Positions 8,820 to 18,080 of a stretch of 64,000 nucleotides of DNA are shown piece by piece. The stretch spans positions 1,428,001-1,492,000 of the forward strand of contig NZ_CP106735.1 of NCBI RefSeq assembly GCF_025639805.1, given 5' to 3'. The DNA is from Reichenbachiella carrageenanivorans. Lineage in GTDB: Bacteria; Bacteroidota; Bacteroidia; Cytophagales; Cyclobacteriaceae. Below the pieces are notes generated by a model, which made no database searches, was not told the origin of the DNA, and was given only the letters and a program-made list of their open reading frames with translations. Numbering within the stretch: position 1 is the stretch's first letter; each line of letters starts with the position of its first letter. The position numbers were made by a program, and so were the translations under genes.

Positions 8820-10691
8820 TTATAAATACTTCGCTTGCCATTTTTGAAATACATAGAGTGCCCATACTCGCGCATGACTATCCTCAGGGTTGGCAGAAAA
8901 GAGTTGGGTTTTTAGGGTTTGTATTTCATTCCAATGAAAAATTCCTTGTGCTTCAATTTTGTCTTTATCAAAAAGGTGCTCATTTAGTTCTGATCTAAGC
9001 GTGGTTTTGAGCCAGTCTAATAATGGCATTTCAAATCCTTTTTTTGGTCTGTTGTATAGTTCTGGAGGTAAGGTATCGCGATAGGTGTCTTGTAAGATTC
9101 TTTTTCGCAGTGACTGATTGATTTTCATATCTTCTGGGAGACAAAAAACAAACTGAACCAATTCATGATCGAGAAATGGAACTCGTACTTCTAGGCTATT
9201 GGCCATCGACATCAGATCTACTTTTTTGAGCATGTCATTGGGCAAAACAAATTGGGTGTCTAGTCTTAGTAGGTCATTGAGGTCATGGTATTGGTTCATC
9301 GATTGCATCCAACTTTCCTGTTGTGAAAAGTCTGTGCTGGGCTGCTTCATCAGCCGACTGGTTTGTACATGATTGGCGAAGCTGGCTAAAAACCAATACC
9401 GTTGAGCAGGTGCCATTTTCATGGCTTTGGTAAATCGGACGACTTGTCGCATGCGATTACTTAAGCTTCCAGATCGGGATTTGGGCAGCATTTGAGCTAT
9501 GGGTTGAGCCAAGCGCATGAGGGTTTTAAATTTCTGGTCATTTTCTATCTTCCACCAAGCGGCGTGTTTGTTGTAGCCAGAAAAAATTTCATCGGCGCCA
9601 TCACCTGATAAGGCTACGGTCACATGCTCCCTAGTTTTTTTGCAAAGCAAATACACTGGGATGGCCGAAGAATCGGCAAAAGGTTCGTCGATATGGCTCA
9701 CAATCTCTTGAAGATGGTGGCCTATTTCTTCATTGGATAGTCGAAAAGTGGTGTGGTCTGTTTTGAACTTTTGGGCGACTAATTCTGCATACTGTGTTTC
9801 ATCAAAAAATTTATTGCCTTCAAATCCAATGGAGAAAGTCTTGAGTGAGGAGGTCTGCTGTGAAGCCACGGCCGTGATCACGCTCGAATCGATACCCCCG
9901 CTCAAAAAACAGCCAAGCGGCACGTCGGCTATCATTCTTCGTTTTACAGATTGAGCTAATAATTCATGCAGCTTTTCTTTGGCTTGATGATAGCTGAGCT
10001 CGAAAGTTGGAGTTGAGCTGGGGAGTTTGTAATACTGGTGTTTGCTGATTTGCCCATCTTTTATTTCTAAGTAATGCCCTGGCTCAAGTTTTCGAATACC
10101 TTTTACCATTGTAAGCGGTGCAGGAGTATAGTTGAGCTGAAGGTAGTAATTGAGAGCTTCGTGGTCGATGGATCGATCGATTCCGTAGGCCAAGAGGGCG
10201 TTCATTTCAGAGCCAAACAAAAACTTAGTACCGTCTTGAAAATAGAGTAGCGGTTTGATCCCAAGCCTGTCTCGTGCGATGAACAGTGATTGCTCTACGG
10301 TGTCGTATATAGCAAAGGCAAAAAAACCATTGAGCCGCTCCAAGCATTTTTTGCCTTCTAAGGCAAACAGATGAGCAAGGACTTCGGTATCAGAGTCGGA
10401 TCGAAACTGGATTCCTTTTGAATTTAAATCTTGCTTGAGTTCTTTGTAGTTGAAAATCTCTCCATTGAAGACAATCGTGTATCGACCATCTCGTATTCCA
10501 AAAGGCTGGTGGGCATTGGCACTGGTGTCTATGACGGACAGTCTTCTGTGCCCGAGTCCCACCATTTGGTGTGTGTAGATGCCTTGATGGTCTGGCCCTC
10601 GATAAGCCAATGATTCCGTAGCTTGTTCTAGCAGGGCTAGGCTAGGTCTGCCGATTTCGTTGAATGCTAAAATGCCAGTGATGCCGCACAT
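8820..10691 (-). CDS. asnB: Asparagine synthetase, glutamine-hydrolysing
   Basis: A 623-residue class II glutamine amidotransferase fused to an ATP-pyrophosphatase synthetase domain. The nucleophile Cys2 directly follows the initiator Met (MCGITGILAF). The N-terminal glutaminase domain (about 1-215) keeps RLSVID and the GEIFN motif. The synthetase domain has the PP-loop LSGGIDSS near 265 and later SGDGADEIFSGY. It would convert aspartate to asparagine using glutamine and ATP. It follows pheS by 47 bases on the same strand and lies just downstream of the polysaccharide locus. AsnB-like proteins in such loci sometimes amidate uronic acids, so that alternative substrate cannot be ruled out. Confidence 0.9.
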   Translation of the reverse strand: MCGITGILAFNEIGRPSLALLEQATESLAYRGPDHQGIYTHQMVGLGHRRLSVIDTSANAHQPFGIRDGRYTIVFNGEIFNYKELKQDLNSKGIQFRSDSDTEVLAHLFALEGKKCLERLNGFFAFAIYDTVEQSLFIARDRLGIKPLLYFQDGTKFLFGSEMNALLAYGIDRSIDHEALNYYLQLNYTPAPLTMVKGIRKLEPGHYLEIKDGQISKHQYYKLPSSTPTFELSYHQAKEKLHELLAQSVKRRMIADVPLGCFLSGGIDSSVITAVASQQTSSLKTFSIGFEGNKFFDETQYAELVAQKFKTDHTTFRLSNEEIGHHLQEIVSHIDEPFADSSAIPVYLLCKKTREHVTVALSGDGADEIFSGYNKHAAWWKIENDQKFKTLMRLAQPIAQMLPKSRSGSLSNRMRQVVRFTKAMKMAPAQRYWFLASFANHVQTSRLMKQPSTDFSQQESWMQSMNQYHDLNDLLRLDTQFVLPNDMLKKVDLMSMANSLEVRVPFLDHELVQFVFCLPEDMKINQSLRKRILQDTYRDTLPPELYNRPKKGFEMPLLDWLKTTLRSELNEHLFDKDKIEAQGIFHWNEIQTLKTQLFSANPEDSHARVWALYVFQKWQAKYL

Positions 10692-10738
10692 AGAGGGTTA
10701 TGAGATTGAAACTAGAAAGCTAGCAATAACCACGATGA

Positions 10739-11764
10739 CTAGAAAGTGCCTTGAAACTGTCTGAGGAATCGAACGTCGTTTTCTGAGAATAATCTCAAAT
10801 CATTGATTTGATATTTGAGCATCGTGATACGCTCTAGTCCCATGCCGAAGGCAAAACCAGTGTATTCTTCTGGGTCTATGCCACAGCTTTTTAGCACGTT
10901 GGGATCTACCATGCCAGCACCGCCTATTTCTACCCAGTTGGTGTATTTGCAGACGTTGCAGCCTTTGCCATGACAGATGAAACAGCTGATGTCTATCTCT
11001 GCACTTGGCTCTGTAAACGGGAAGTACGACGGGCGAAGTCTGATCTTTGTATCCTCTCCAAATAACTCTTTGGCGAAATGATACAGCGTTTGTTTAAGGT
11101 CTTTGAACCCTACATTTTTATCCACGTAGAGTCCTTCTACTTGATGGAAAAAGCAATGTGCTCGAGCAGAGATGGCTTCATTTCTAAACACACGACCGGG
11201 CATGATCGAACGGAAAGGAGGTTGTCCACCTTCCATCATTCTGATTTGTACATTGGAGGTATGCGTTCGGAGTACTTTGTCTGGGTTTTTCTCAATAAAG
11301 AAAGTATCCTGCATTTCTCTAGCCGGGTGATTTTCTGGAAAGTTGAGTGCAGTGAAGTTGTAGAAGTCTTCTTCGATTTCAGGCCCGCTGGCTACGTTGA
11401 ATCCCATTCGTTCGAAGATCTCAATGATTTTGTTTCGAGTGATGGTGAGCGGATGGATGCTACCGGTTTCGTTGGGTACGTTGGGCAAGGTCAGGTCGAT
11501 GCCCTGACTAGAAGCAGCGTCACTGCTGCTGTCCAATGTATCTGCTAAGGTTTTGAATTTGTCTTGAGCTAGTGTTTTTAAATCATTCAGCGCCTGCCCA
11601 AAAGCTTTTTTTTGTTCGTTGGGTACGTTCTTAAATTCATTAAAAAGCTCCGTAACGACACTTTTTTTACTAATGAATTTCATTCTGAACTGTTCCAACT
11701 CCTCAGCTGCTTTCACTTCAGCAGCGTGGATCATGGCTTTGTATTCTTCTACCTTATCAAACAT
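10739..11764 (-). CDS. pheS: Phenylalanine-tRNA ligase alpha subunit
   Basis: Catalytic alpha subunit of the alpha2-beta2 PheRS, 341 residues, normal for the bacterial family. An N-terminal coiled-coil region (about 1-85) is followed by the class II synthetase core. Visible motifs are [20 protein letters not shown] (motif 2 region), the Cys-containing [10 protein letters not shown] segment, and [12 protein letters not shown] (motif 3). The beta subunit pheT is not in the window. A candidate -7 box lies about 19 bases upstream. Confidence 0.96.
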   Translation of the reverse strand: MFDKVEEYKAMIHAAEVKAAEELEQFRMKFISKKSVVTELFNEFKNVPNEQKKAFGQALNDLKTLAQDKFKTLADTLDSSSDAASSQGIDLTLPNVPNETGSIHPLTITRNKIIEIFERMGFNVASGPEIEEDFYNFTALNFPENHPAREMQDTFFIEKNPDKVLRTHTSNVQIRMMEGGQPPFRSIMPGRVFRNEAISARAHCFFHQVEGLYVDKNVGFKDLKQTLYHFAKELFGEDTKIRLRPSYFPFTEPSAEIDISCFICHGKGCNVCKYTNWVEIGGAGMVDPNVLKSCGIDPEEYTGFAFGMGLERITMLKYQINDLRLFSENDVRFLRQFQGTF

Positions 11765-11782
11765 AATAAATCAATTGAGGAG

Positions 11783-11790
11783 CGAAGTTA
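11783..11790 (-). promoter_or_regulatory. Candidate -7 promoter box for pheS
   Basis: The minus strand reads TAACTTCG, one base off the TAnnTTTG consensus, about 19 bases before the pheS ATG. The same octamer occurs before atpD at 60235-60242. No convincing -33 element was seen here. Confidence 0.3.
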
Positions 11791-11860
11791 ATATAGATCT
11801 ACATGAACGTTCACATGAACCATTAACTAAATGGAAGAATGGCGAAGGTTATGGTAATAA

Positions 11861-13240
11861 CTAGTAAGCGTTCTCTGTTTTGAACAAGATGGAATAGATG
11901 GTCATGACGATGATTTTGACATCGAACCACAGGCTCCAGTTTTTCACATAAAAGCGATCGAGCTTGACTCTGCCATACATTTCACTAAATCTTGAAGTTT
12001 CGCCTCTGTACCCTTTGGCTTGCGCTAATCCAGTAACGCCAGGTTTAACAGCATGGCGCTGAATGAAGCGGTCGATTTTGGGAGAGTACTCTTCGTTCAA
12101 TTTGATCGGGTGAGGACGCGGCCCTACTACTGACATATTGCCTAAGAAAACATTGATGAACTGAGGCAGTTCGTCCAAACTGGTGCGACGAAGGATGGCT
12201 CCTGTTCGCGTGACTCTAGGATCATTTTTAGTGGCTTGCTTGGAGTCGGCCTCTTTGTTGACCACCATGGTACGAAACTTCCAGCAGGGAAAGTATTTAT
12301 TGCCACGACCGTGTCTGTTTTGGATAAAGAATACGGGCCCTGGTGACTCTAGCTTGATCAACAAACCAATCAAAGGGATCAGCCATGATAGGATGAAAAT
12401 CATTACAAATGAAGAGAACAAGACATCAAAGGTACGCTTGGCCACTCTGTTGATCATTCGGTCTAAAGGAATGGAACTCACATTGAGAACTGGGATGTTG
12501 CCATATTGCTGTACTTCCAGTTTCTTGTTGCCCACTTTACTAAAATCAGAGAGTAGCTTGATCGTAATTAGGTTGTTTTCTGCAAAGTCAATTAGGGGCT
12601 TGACATCTTGCTCAAATAGTTTGGGTAGGCAGCAAAAGATAACGTCTATGTTGTTTTCCTTGGCATAGAGAGGAACGTCTTCTACTGGCCCTGAGACCTC
12701 TGGTTGTTCGGTTTTGTGATCGAAAAAACCTTTGAAAGCATAACCAATTTCAGGGTTGTTTTCTAAATGGCGTTTGAGGTTACGTCCGATGGGGCCATAG
12801 CCTACGATTATGATATTTCGCAAGTTATATCCCTTGGTACGGTAAAACCGAAGGATATTGATAAACCCAACTCTCCAACCAATTATTAATATGGAGAATA
12901 TCAGGTAGGTGTAAAAGAGGTGTTCTCTAGAGTAAAAGTAGGCTCTGGTAGACGCCCACATGGTAAATACTACGGCAAGGTTGATCGTAAGACCGAGGAG
13001 AATTTGGGAGATATAATCTACTACGCTACGTTCGCGATCTACCCGATCTAGTTTGGTCACAAAGAAGATAATGATCCATGTGATGTTTAGAAATACGAAT
13101 AGAAAAGGATAGCGATCGCCCTGAAACCAAAAGGTATTGAACCTGACATAATTGGCTACAAAGAAGCCAATATTCAGAAACAATAGGTCTATGAATAGAA
13201 ATATGGCAGGAAAATACTTTGAAAATCTCCTTTTCTGCAT
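11861..13240 (-). CDS. Initiating polyprenyl-phosphate sugar-1-phosphate transferase (WcaJ type)
   Basis: A 459-residue membrane enzyme predicted to transfer the first sugar-1-phosphate to undecaprenyl phosphate for exopolysaccharide or O-antigen assembly. Four to five N-terminal membrane segments (about 12-130) are followed by a Rossmann-like cytoplasmic domain with IIVGYGPIGRNLKRHL near 140. The C-terminal catalytic domain (about 265-459) begins KRTFDVLFSSF, has a further membrane helix, and carries SPGPVFFIQNRHGRG, KFRTM, RRTSLDELPQF and VGPRPHP, the hallmarks of the bacterial sugar transferase family. It is the last gene of the large polysaccharide locus in the direction of transcription. 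The sugar transferred cannot be told from sequence alone. Confidence 0.92.
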   Translation of the reverse strand: MQKRRFSKYFPAIFLFIDLLFLNIGFFVANYVRFNTFWFQGDRYPFLFVFLNITWIIIFFVTKLDRVDRERSVVDYISQILLGLTINLAVVFTMWASTRAYFYSREHLFYTYLIFSILIIGWRVGFINILRFYRTKGYNLRNIIIVGYGPIGRNLKRHLENNPEIGYAFKGFFDHKTEQPEVSGPVEDVPLYAKENNIDVIFCCLPKLFEQDVKPLIDFAENNLITIKLLSDFSKVGNKKLEVQQYGNIPVLNVSSIPLDRMINRVAKRTFDVLFSSFVMIFILSWLIPLIGLLIKLESPGPVFFIQNRHGRGNKYFPCWKFRTMVVNKEADSKQATKNDPRVTRTGAILRRTSLDELPQFINVFLGNMSVVGPRPHPIKLNEEYSPKIDRFIQRHAVKPGVTGLAQAKGYRGETSRFSEMYGRVKLDRFYVKNWSLWFDVKIIVMTIYSILFKTENAY

Positions 13241-13312
13241 ATTGAGAAAATGCTAGGCTTAGTTTTAAAGCGCTAAGATAGGGAAAAAGGATTAATCATT
13301 TGTAGTAGAAAC

Positions 13313-14272
13313 CTAGCTTATATACTTGTTCCAATCCTCAAGGGCTGATTTTAGCGTATATTTAAATTCATACCCTTCAGCTAATGCATTCGCAGGATGA
13401 ATATATGTTGAGTAATATAGTTTTTGTATTCGTCTATGGTGAATCGAATTGCGTAGCCCGATGGAGTTTAAAAATTCGAACATATATGCTACAAAAAGCA
13501 TCAATTTATAAGGTAAAGTAACTGTGAGTACCCTCATTTTAAATACTACTTTAAAATCACTAACTATATTTCTCATGCTGGTAGCTGACGGAAAACTAAA
13601 GTTGTATATGTCTAGTTTGGTTTTATGTTCTATTAAAAAATGAATAAATCGATTTAACTCATGTACATAGATGTTAGATTTAATAGTTGAAGATTTTCCA
13701 ACGTATGGGAAGAAACCTTTTTTAAGTGTAAGGAATAAACGGGTAAAGTTTGCATTTTCATTTTCGCCAAATACTACAGCAGGGCGAATGATTTTTAGTG
13801 ATCTTTCAGGTTTGGATGATCTCCATTTTTCAAGTTCTTTCTCTGCTAATAGCTTTGATATACCGTATGCTGTGTCAGGAGCTGTAACCGATTCTTCGGT
13901 TCTTCTAACCTCGCCTGCTTGATGCACCATCATAGTACTAGTGAAAATAATTTTTGAGATGCAAAGATTTTCACAAAGTGTAATTATATTTTTAGTTCCT
14001 GTATGATTAGTTGCAAAATATTCTTCCCATTCGAAGCCAGGCTCTTTGCATAGTGCAGCCAAATGGATGCAAATATCAAATGATTTTTCTTCAAAAAACG
14101 AAAATAAGTTATTAGACCTGATGTCTATTTGGAGAGTTTCAATTCTTTTGTCATCAATTTTAGAAGGGAGTAAATCAAGGTTAGTGATACTGATGCCTTT
14201 AAAAGAAGACAGTAAAAGCTGAATTAGATGAGTTCCAATAAACCCAGAACCACCAGTTATTAATATTTTCAA
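13313..14272 (-). CDS. NAD-dependent sugar epimerase/dehydratase (extended SDR)
   Basis: A 319-residue extended short-chain dehydrogenase. The NAD-binding loop is at the N-terminus (TGGSGFIGTHL), the catalytic Ser/Thr lies in FTSTMM and the YGISK motif supplies Tyr and Lys. Such enzymes modify nucleotide sugars or reduce a keto-sugar late in the pathway; the substrate is not evident. It starts at a TTG that overlaps the TGA of the upstream glycosyltransferase (TTGA), showing translational coupling. The region is AT-rich, like the rest of the central locus. Confidence 0.85.
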   Translation of the reverse strand: MKILITGGSGFIGTHLIQLLLSSFKGISITNLDLLPSKIDDKRIETLQIDIRSNNLFSFFEEKSFDICIHLAALCKEPGFEWEEYFATNHTGTKNIITLCENLCISKIIFTSTMMVHQAGEVRRTEESVTAPDTAYGISKLLAEKELEKWRSSKPERSLKIIRPAVVFGENENANFTRLFLTLKKGFFPYVGKSSTIKSNIYVHELNRFIHFLIEHKTKLDIYNFSFPSATSMRNIVSDFKVVFKMRVLTVTLPYKLMLFVAYMFEFLNSIGLRNSIHHRRIQKLYYSTYIHPANALAEGYEFKYTLKSALEDWNKYIS

Positions 14273-15054
14273 TTCTTTAAATTTTTACTATTAAACAATT
14301 TATTATGAAAGTAGAAAGGTAGGAAAAAGAGAAAATGTATAACGGCTAAAATACGATTGCTCGAGTAGATGGTTTCGCGAAAAAAATCATAGTTGGGTCT
14401 GATCAATTTCCATCGATTAGCACTGAGAGATCCTTTTGTTTTTCTGTACAACACAGTACTTTCTGGTAATGAATAGGCGTATTTAGTTTTTTTTAATACG
14501 TCTAAAAAGTAAGCCCAATCTTGGCGCCTCCTCATACGAGGAAAACGTATGTTTTTCACTACTGAAGTCTTACACATTATTGAGGATGTAAGTATATAGT
14601 TGTTAAATTTTAGAAGAGGTCTTCCTATTTTAGATGGTGTAAGAAATAATTTAAGAGGGATACCATGTTCGTTAATGGTAGTGTACCAAGTAAAAGAAAA
14701 GCTTACTTTTGGATGATTAATTAAAAAATTTACTTGTTTCGTCAGTTTGTCCTTAACCCAAACATCATCACTATCAAGAAATGCAAGGTACTCACCTTTT
14801 ACTTGATCTAACCCATAGTTTCTTGCTCTACCTGCACCGACATTCTCGTCTAAATAAATAGGTTTAATACGTTTGTCTTTGGAAGCCCATGATTTAATAA
14901 TAGATCTACTTTTGTCATTAGAGTTGTCATCTATCAGAAAGAGTTCCCAATTAATATAGGTTTGATTAACAACTGACTGTATGGTCTCATTCAGGAATTG
15001 GTCGATGTTATATACTGGAGTAATAATTGAAATTAGAGCTTGTTTATTCATCAT
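14269..15054 (-). CDS. Glycosyltransferase family 2
   Basis: A 261-residue GT-A fold enzyme. The N-terminus has the usual nucleotide-binding pattern ISIITPVYN, then LIDDNSND, NVGAGRARNYG, and the metal-binding LAFLDSDD near residue 93. Family members transfer a sugar from a nucleotide donor to a lipid-linked acceptor; donor and acceptor here are unknown. It overlaps the genes on both sides by 4 bases, so it belongs to the polysaccharide operon. A short hydrophobic stretch near the C-terminus (IHFLFFLPFYF) may give membrane contact. Confidence 0.9.
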   Translation of the reverse strand: MMNKQALISIITPVYNIDQFLNETIQSVVNQTYINWELFLIDDNSNDKSRSIIKSWASKDKRIKPIYLDENVGAGRARNYGLDQVKGEYLAFLDSDDVWVKDKLTKQVNFLINHPKVSFSFTWYTTINEHGIPLKLFLTPSKIGRPLLKFNNYILTSSIMCKTSVVKNIRFPRMRRRQDWAYFLDVLKKTKYAYSLPESTVLYRKTKGSLSANRWKLIRPNYDFFRETIYSSNRILAVIHFLFFLPFYFHNKLFNSKNLKN

Positions 15055-16184
15055 CTATTTTCTGTAATGATAGAATTTGTCTGGTGTATCATTTTTTGAA
15101 TGTCATATTTTTTTGCCGTTCGGCGGTATGCAGCTTCTCCCATTTTTGTAAGATGTTCTGGGCTTAAATCGACCTCCTTAAATAGCTTAAGTAAATTTGT
15201 GGTGTTGGGCTCTATTAAGTAGCCTGTTACTTTGTTGTTAATTACTTCCATAGGACCTCCATTGTTGCCAGCAATAGAAATTTTTTTATAGTATGCAGCT
15301 TCGGCAAAAACAAGTCCAAACCCTTCAAAATCTTGGTCTGATTCCATAGTGTTTAGCAAAACAAACATATCACATGCGGAATAATAGTAGTCGAGTTCTT
15401 TAAAGTCTACAAATCCAGTAAAAAACACGTGCGCTTCAATTTTAAGTTGTTTAACGCGTTTTTCCAACTGTTGTCGATAAGGACCATCCCCAACAATGAT
15501 ATACCTAAGCTGTGGGTATGTGCTAATTAACTTTGGGATAGCTTCAATAACAATTCCTTGTCCTTTTCTTTGATCAATACGAGAAATGGTAAGTAAAACA
15601 AGGCTGTCTTGCGAAAGACCTAACCTCTTCCTTGAATTGATTTTGTCTTTGGGTTTTAGATCCTCGAAATGAATTCCATTAGGAACAACTTTTACAGAGT
15701 TGGGTTTTAGGTCTTTACAATACTCTAAAACTTTTGTTTTAGTAAAGTCACTCACGCTGATTATTTGTCTAGCAGACTTTAAGACTGTTCGCATGATGGC
15801 CATTGTTAGTCTATTGTTCTTGTGACGAGTTATTTCTGCCCCATGGACGGTAATGAAAAGTTTAAAATTAAAAATTCTTTTTAAAAGAAAAACTGGAGCA
15901 GCGACCTTCCATGTTGTGGCATATATTACATCAACCTTAGTGGTAGACAGTATCCATAAAACCATTAATGAGAATTGGATAGATTTTACAAATTCAGATT
16001 CGATGATGGGTTGAATCCGTTTTACTGGCAAGCGATCAACTTTTGATATTGGAGAGTCTTTAATTGCAAAGCTAAGCACTTGGCAATTTTGATATTTTCT
16101 TAACCCTTCAGCTAGGTTTTGTGAATAGTTTTCAACGCCTCCAACTTTTGGAGGATAATCTTTTGCAAGTATTAGTATATTCAA
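15051..16184 (-). CDS. Glycosyltransferase family 4
   Basis: A 377-residue GT-B fold enzyme. It begins ILILAKDYPPKVGGVENYS, typical for family 4, followed by VVPNGIHFEDLKP near 165, and has the C-terminal EGFGLVFAEAAYY donor-binding (E-x7-E) motif near 294. The start is TTG at 16184; an in-frame stop lies three codons upstream and the N-terminal strand begins directly. It overlaps the following GT2 gene by 4 bases and is part of the polysaccharide assembly set. Substrates are unknown. Confidence 0.9.
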   Translation of the reverse strand: MNILILAKDYPPKVGGVENYSQNLAEGLRKYQNCQVLSFAIKDSPISKVDRLPVKRIQPIIESEFVKSIQFSLMVLWILSTTKVDVIYATTWKVAAPVFLLKRIFNFKLFITVHGAEITRHKNNRLTMAIMRTVLKSARQIISVSDFTKTKVLEYCKDLKPNSVKVVPNGIHFEDLKPKDKINSRKRLGLSQDSLVLLTISRIDQRKGQGIVIEAIPKLISTYPQLRYIIVGDGPYRQQLEKRVKQLKIEAHVFFTGFVDFKELDYYYSACDMFVLLNTMESDQDFEGFGLVFAEAAYYKKISIAGNNGGPMEVINNKVTGYLIEPNTTNLLKLFKEVDLSPEHLTKMGEAAYRRTAKKYDIQKMIHQTNSIITENR

Positions 16185-16217
16185 TTTGACTTAACTTTTG
16201 AAAGCCTACAAAACTAA

Positions 16218-16748
16218 TCACTTTACTAAGGTTACCTCTATATTTAATGCAGGAAAAATCCTTGAAAGAAAAGTATTTTCATATATATTCATGATTCTTG
16301 TGTTTAGGTTTATGACCCATTCCATAACGTAATTATGAATGTGAAACCCTTTCTGAAAAGTAATTGTACGTTGAGAAATTGATGAGAATGAGAAGTCAAA
16401 ATAGTAATTTCTTCCATGAATGGAAGAATGAGTGAAAAAATCAAAGGTTTCAATAGAAAACATTTTTTTATGAGTAGGATCTACGAAATTATTCTTTGAA
16501 GTAAAATGAGGTACCCTAATTTTTACTTCTCCTTCTTTTTTTAATATTCTATTTATGTCCTTGAGGATAGGGATGTATTCAGTATGTTCTAAGACATCTT
16601 GACACAAGATGTCTGTACATGTTTCATCGTCAAAGGGTAATGGAAGATTTTCTATGTTCCAAACAACATCTACACCTTGGATTTTTGATGAATCCAGATT
16701 TGTCCAACCTTTTTTTAAGTCATAACCGCAACCCAAGTTTAGTTTCAT
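16218..16748 (-). CDS. SAM-dependent methyltransferase (class I, small)
   Basis: A 176-residue protein with ATG at 16748. It begins MKLNLGCGYDLKKGWTNLD, the SAM-binding glycine motif of class I methyltransferases, with the acidic residue following, and has DILCQDVLEH, a typical motif IV region, near 60. Similar small enzymes in polysaccharide clusters are thought to methylate sugars, but the substrate is unknown. An ATG nine codons further upstream exists (16775), but the family pattern starts at MKLNLGCG. The start overlaps the end of the Wzy-like gene by 29 bases. Confidence 0.8.
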   Translation of the reverse strand: MKLNLGCGYDLKKGWTNLDSSKIQGVDVVWNIENLPLPFDDETCTDILCQDVLEHTEYIPILKDINRILKKEGEVKIRVPHFTSKNNFVDPTHKKMFSIETFDFFTHSSIHGRNYYFDFSFSSISQRTITFQKGFHIHNYVMEWVINLNTRIMNIYENTFLSRIFPALNIEVTLVK

Positions 16749-18033
16749 TTTTTTTAAACAATTTAAATAATACAAATGACAAACTATATACTACCCAAGG
16801 AGTGGGAATGTTTATTGAATAAAATGAAAGCCATTGAATTAGAAAAAATATAATTGTTGAAAGTAATATGATCGACATATATTTTTCATTAGAGGATGAT
16901 TTATTTGTTATATGATAAAGCCTTCTTATGATATAAATATTGAAAATTAGAAAGCCTAAAATTCCAAGGATACCTGTTTCTACCGCTTGGCTAAGGTAGG
17001 CATTATGGATTTGTTGAGTAATAATAAAATATGGGCTATTTCCTAAACCAATCCCTGTGACCCAATGGTTGCGAAACACTTCTATTCCTTGAATAATTGA
17101 TATTACTCTTACGTATCCTGATTCTGGGTTAAACATTGACATAATTTTTCTGTTTACCATGCCAGCATTTAGTAAATAAAAGCAGATAAATACACCCCCC
17201 ATTCCAAGAACAAATTTCAAGAAACTTTTTGATCCAATTTGCTTTCTCATCAGCCAGAGCATACAAAATAAAGCAACTATTAAGGAAATAACACCTCCAG
17301 TTGATTTGGTGAGTATTATTGCTAACGCATTAGTTGCAGTAAAAATCATGAGCCATTTTTTTGATATCCCTATTGTTCTTCGAAAGGATACGTTTAAAAA
17401 GCACATAGTCTGAATTAGAAAGACAAAAGAGAGATAATTTATAAAGTAGAGAGGCTCTCTACTAAGGGAGGAGAGACGAATATCCTCACCATATAGATAT
17501 TCATCACTTAAAATATAAACGATTGAGCTAGCACTACTGCCAAATATGCTCACCATACAAAATTGATACAGTCCATACAGTGAAAATAATATACTAGAAT
17601 ATACAAGTATTTTAATGCACTGATTAAGCATTTGTTCGGTGAAAGCCAGATTGTAAAATATGAGAACCAAGCACAGATTCAAAATGAACCATACAAAATA
17701 AGAATAACTAATAATACCATGAGCCTGCAAACTTGAGCTACCCCCTCTCAGGGGTTCAAAATCTGGGTAGGGCAGGTCATGTGGCATCAAATAAATAGAA
17801 ATAATAATTGAAATTATCCAGTATATAAAAATGTATGACCCATGTTTATCGAATTTGATTTGCTTTTTATAGCCTAAGATGACGTTTATTGCAAATAGTG
17901 AAATTAAAGATAGAATAAGGACTTGTGCAGGTGTCCAATTTCGACCGATTTGGATTTGGATACCATTTGCTGAGATAAGAGCAAATAATAGGAAGGTGAG
18001 TGTTTGGATTGGTTGTCGAGTGAAATAGTTCAA
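16720..18033 (-). CDS. O-antigen polymerase/ligase (Wzy/WaaL-like membrane protein)
   Basis: A 437-residue integral membrane protein with about ten or more hydrophobic segments across its length and a larger extracytoplasmic loop near residues 290-330. That loop carries VTGIGLGNSPYFI and HNAYLSQAVETGILG, a pattern typical of the Wzy_C/O-antigen ligase superfamily. In a Wzx/Wzy locus it is the expected polymerase of undecaprenyl-linked repeat units. The start is TTG at 18033; the first membrane segment follows directly. Ligase and polymerase cannot be separated by eye, but its position in the locus favours a polymerase. Confidence 0.82.
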   Translation of the reverse strand: MNYFTRQPIQTLTFLLFALISANGIQIQIGRNWTPAQVLILSLISLFAINVILGYKKQIKFDKHGSYIFIYWIISIIISIYLMPHDLPYPDFEPLRGGSSSLQAHGIISYSYFVWFILNLCLVLIFYNLAFTEQMLNQCIKILVYSSILFSLYGLYQFCMVSIFGSSASSIVYILSDEYLYGEDIRLSSLSREPLYFINYLSFVFLIQTMCFLNVSFRRTIGISKKWLMIFTATNALAIILTKSTGGVISLIVALFCMLWLMRKQIGSKSFLKFVLGMGGVFICFYLLNAGMVNRKIMSMFNPESGYVRVISIIQGIEVFRNHWVTGIGLGNSPYFIITQQIHNAYLSQAVETGILGILGFLIFNIYIIRRLYHITNKSSSNEKYMSIILLSTIIFFLIQWLSFYSINIPTPWVVYSLSFVLFKLFKKNETKLGLRL

Positions 18034-18080
18034 CTTGTGCTTTTCAATTTGGATTGATTTTACAGAGATATAATTGTACG

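Noticed and set aside
11078..11548. 156-residue plus-strand frame opposite pheS, and similar long frames opposite prfA (6717-7127) and the initiating transferase (12183-12668)
   Set aside because: They are antisense to well-supported conserved genes, with no recognisable domain or start signal.
11804..11813. Palindrome TGAACGTTCA upstream of pheS as an operator
   Set aside because: A single ten-base palindrome without a known regulator or a second copy is not enough.
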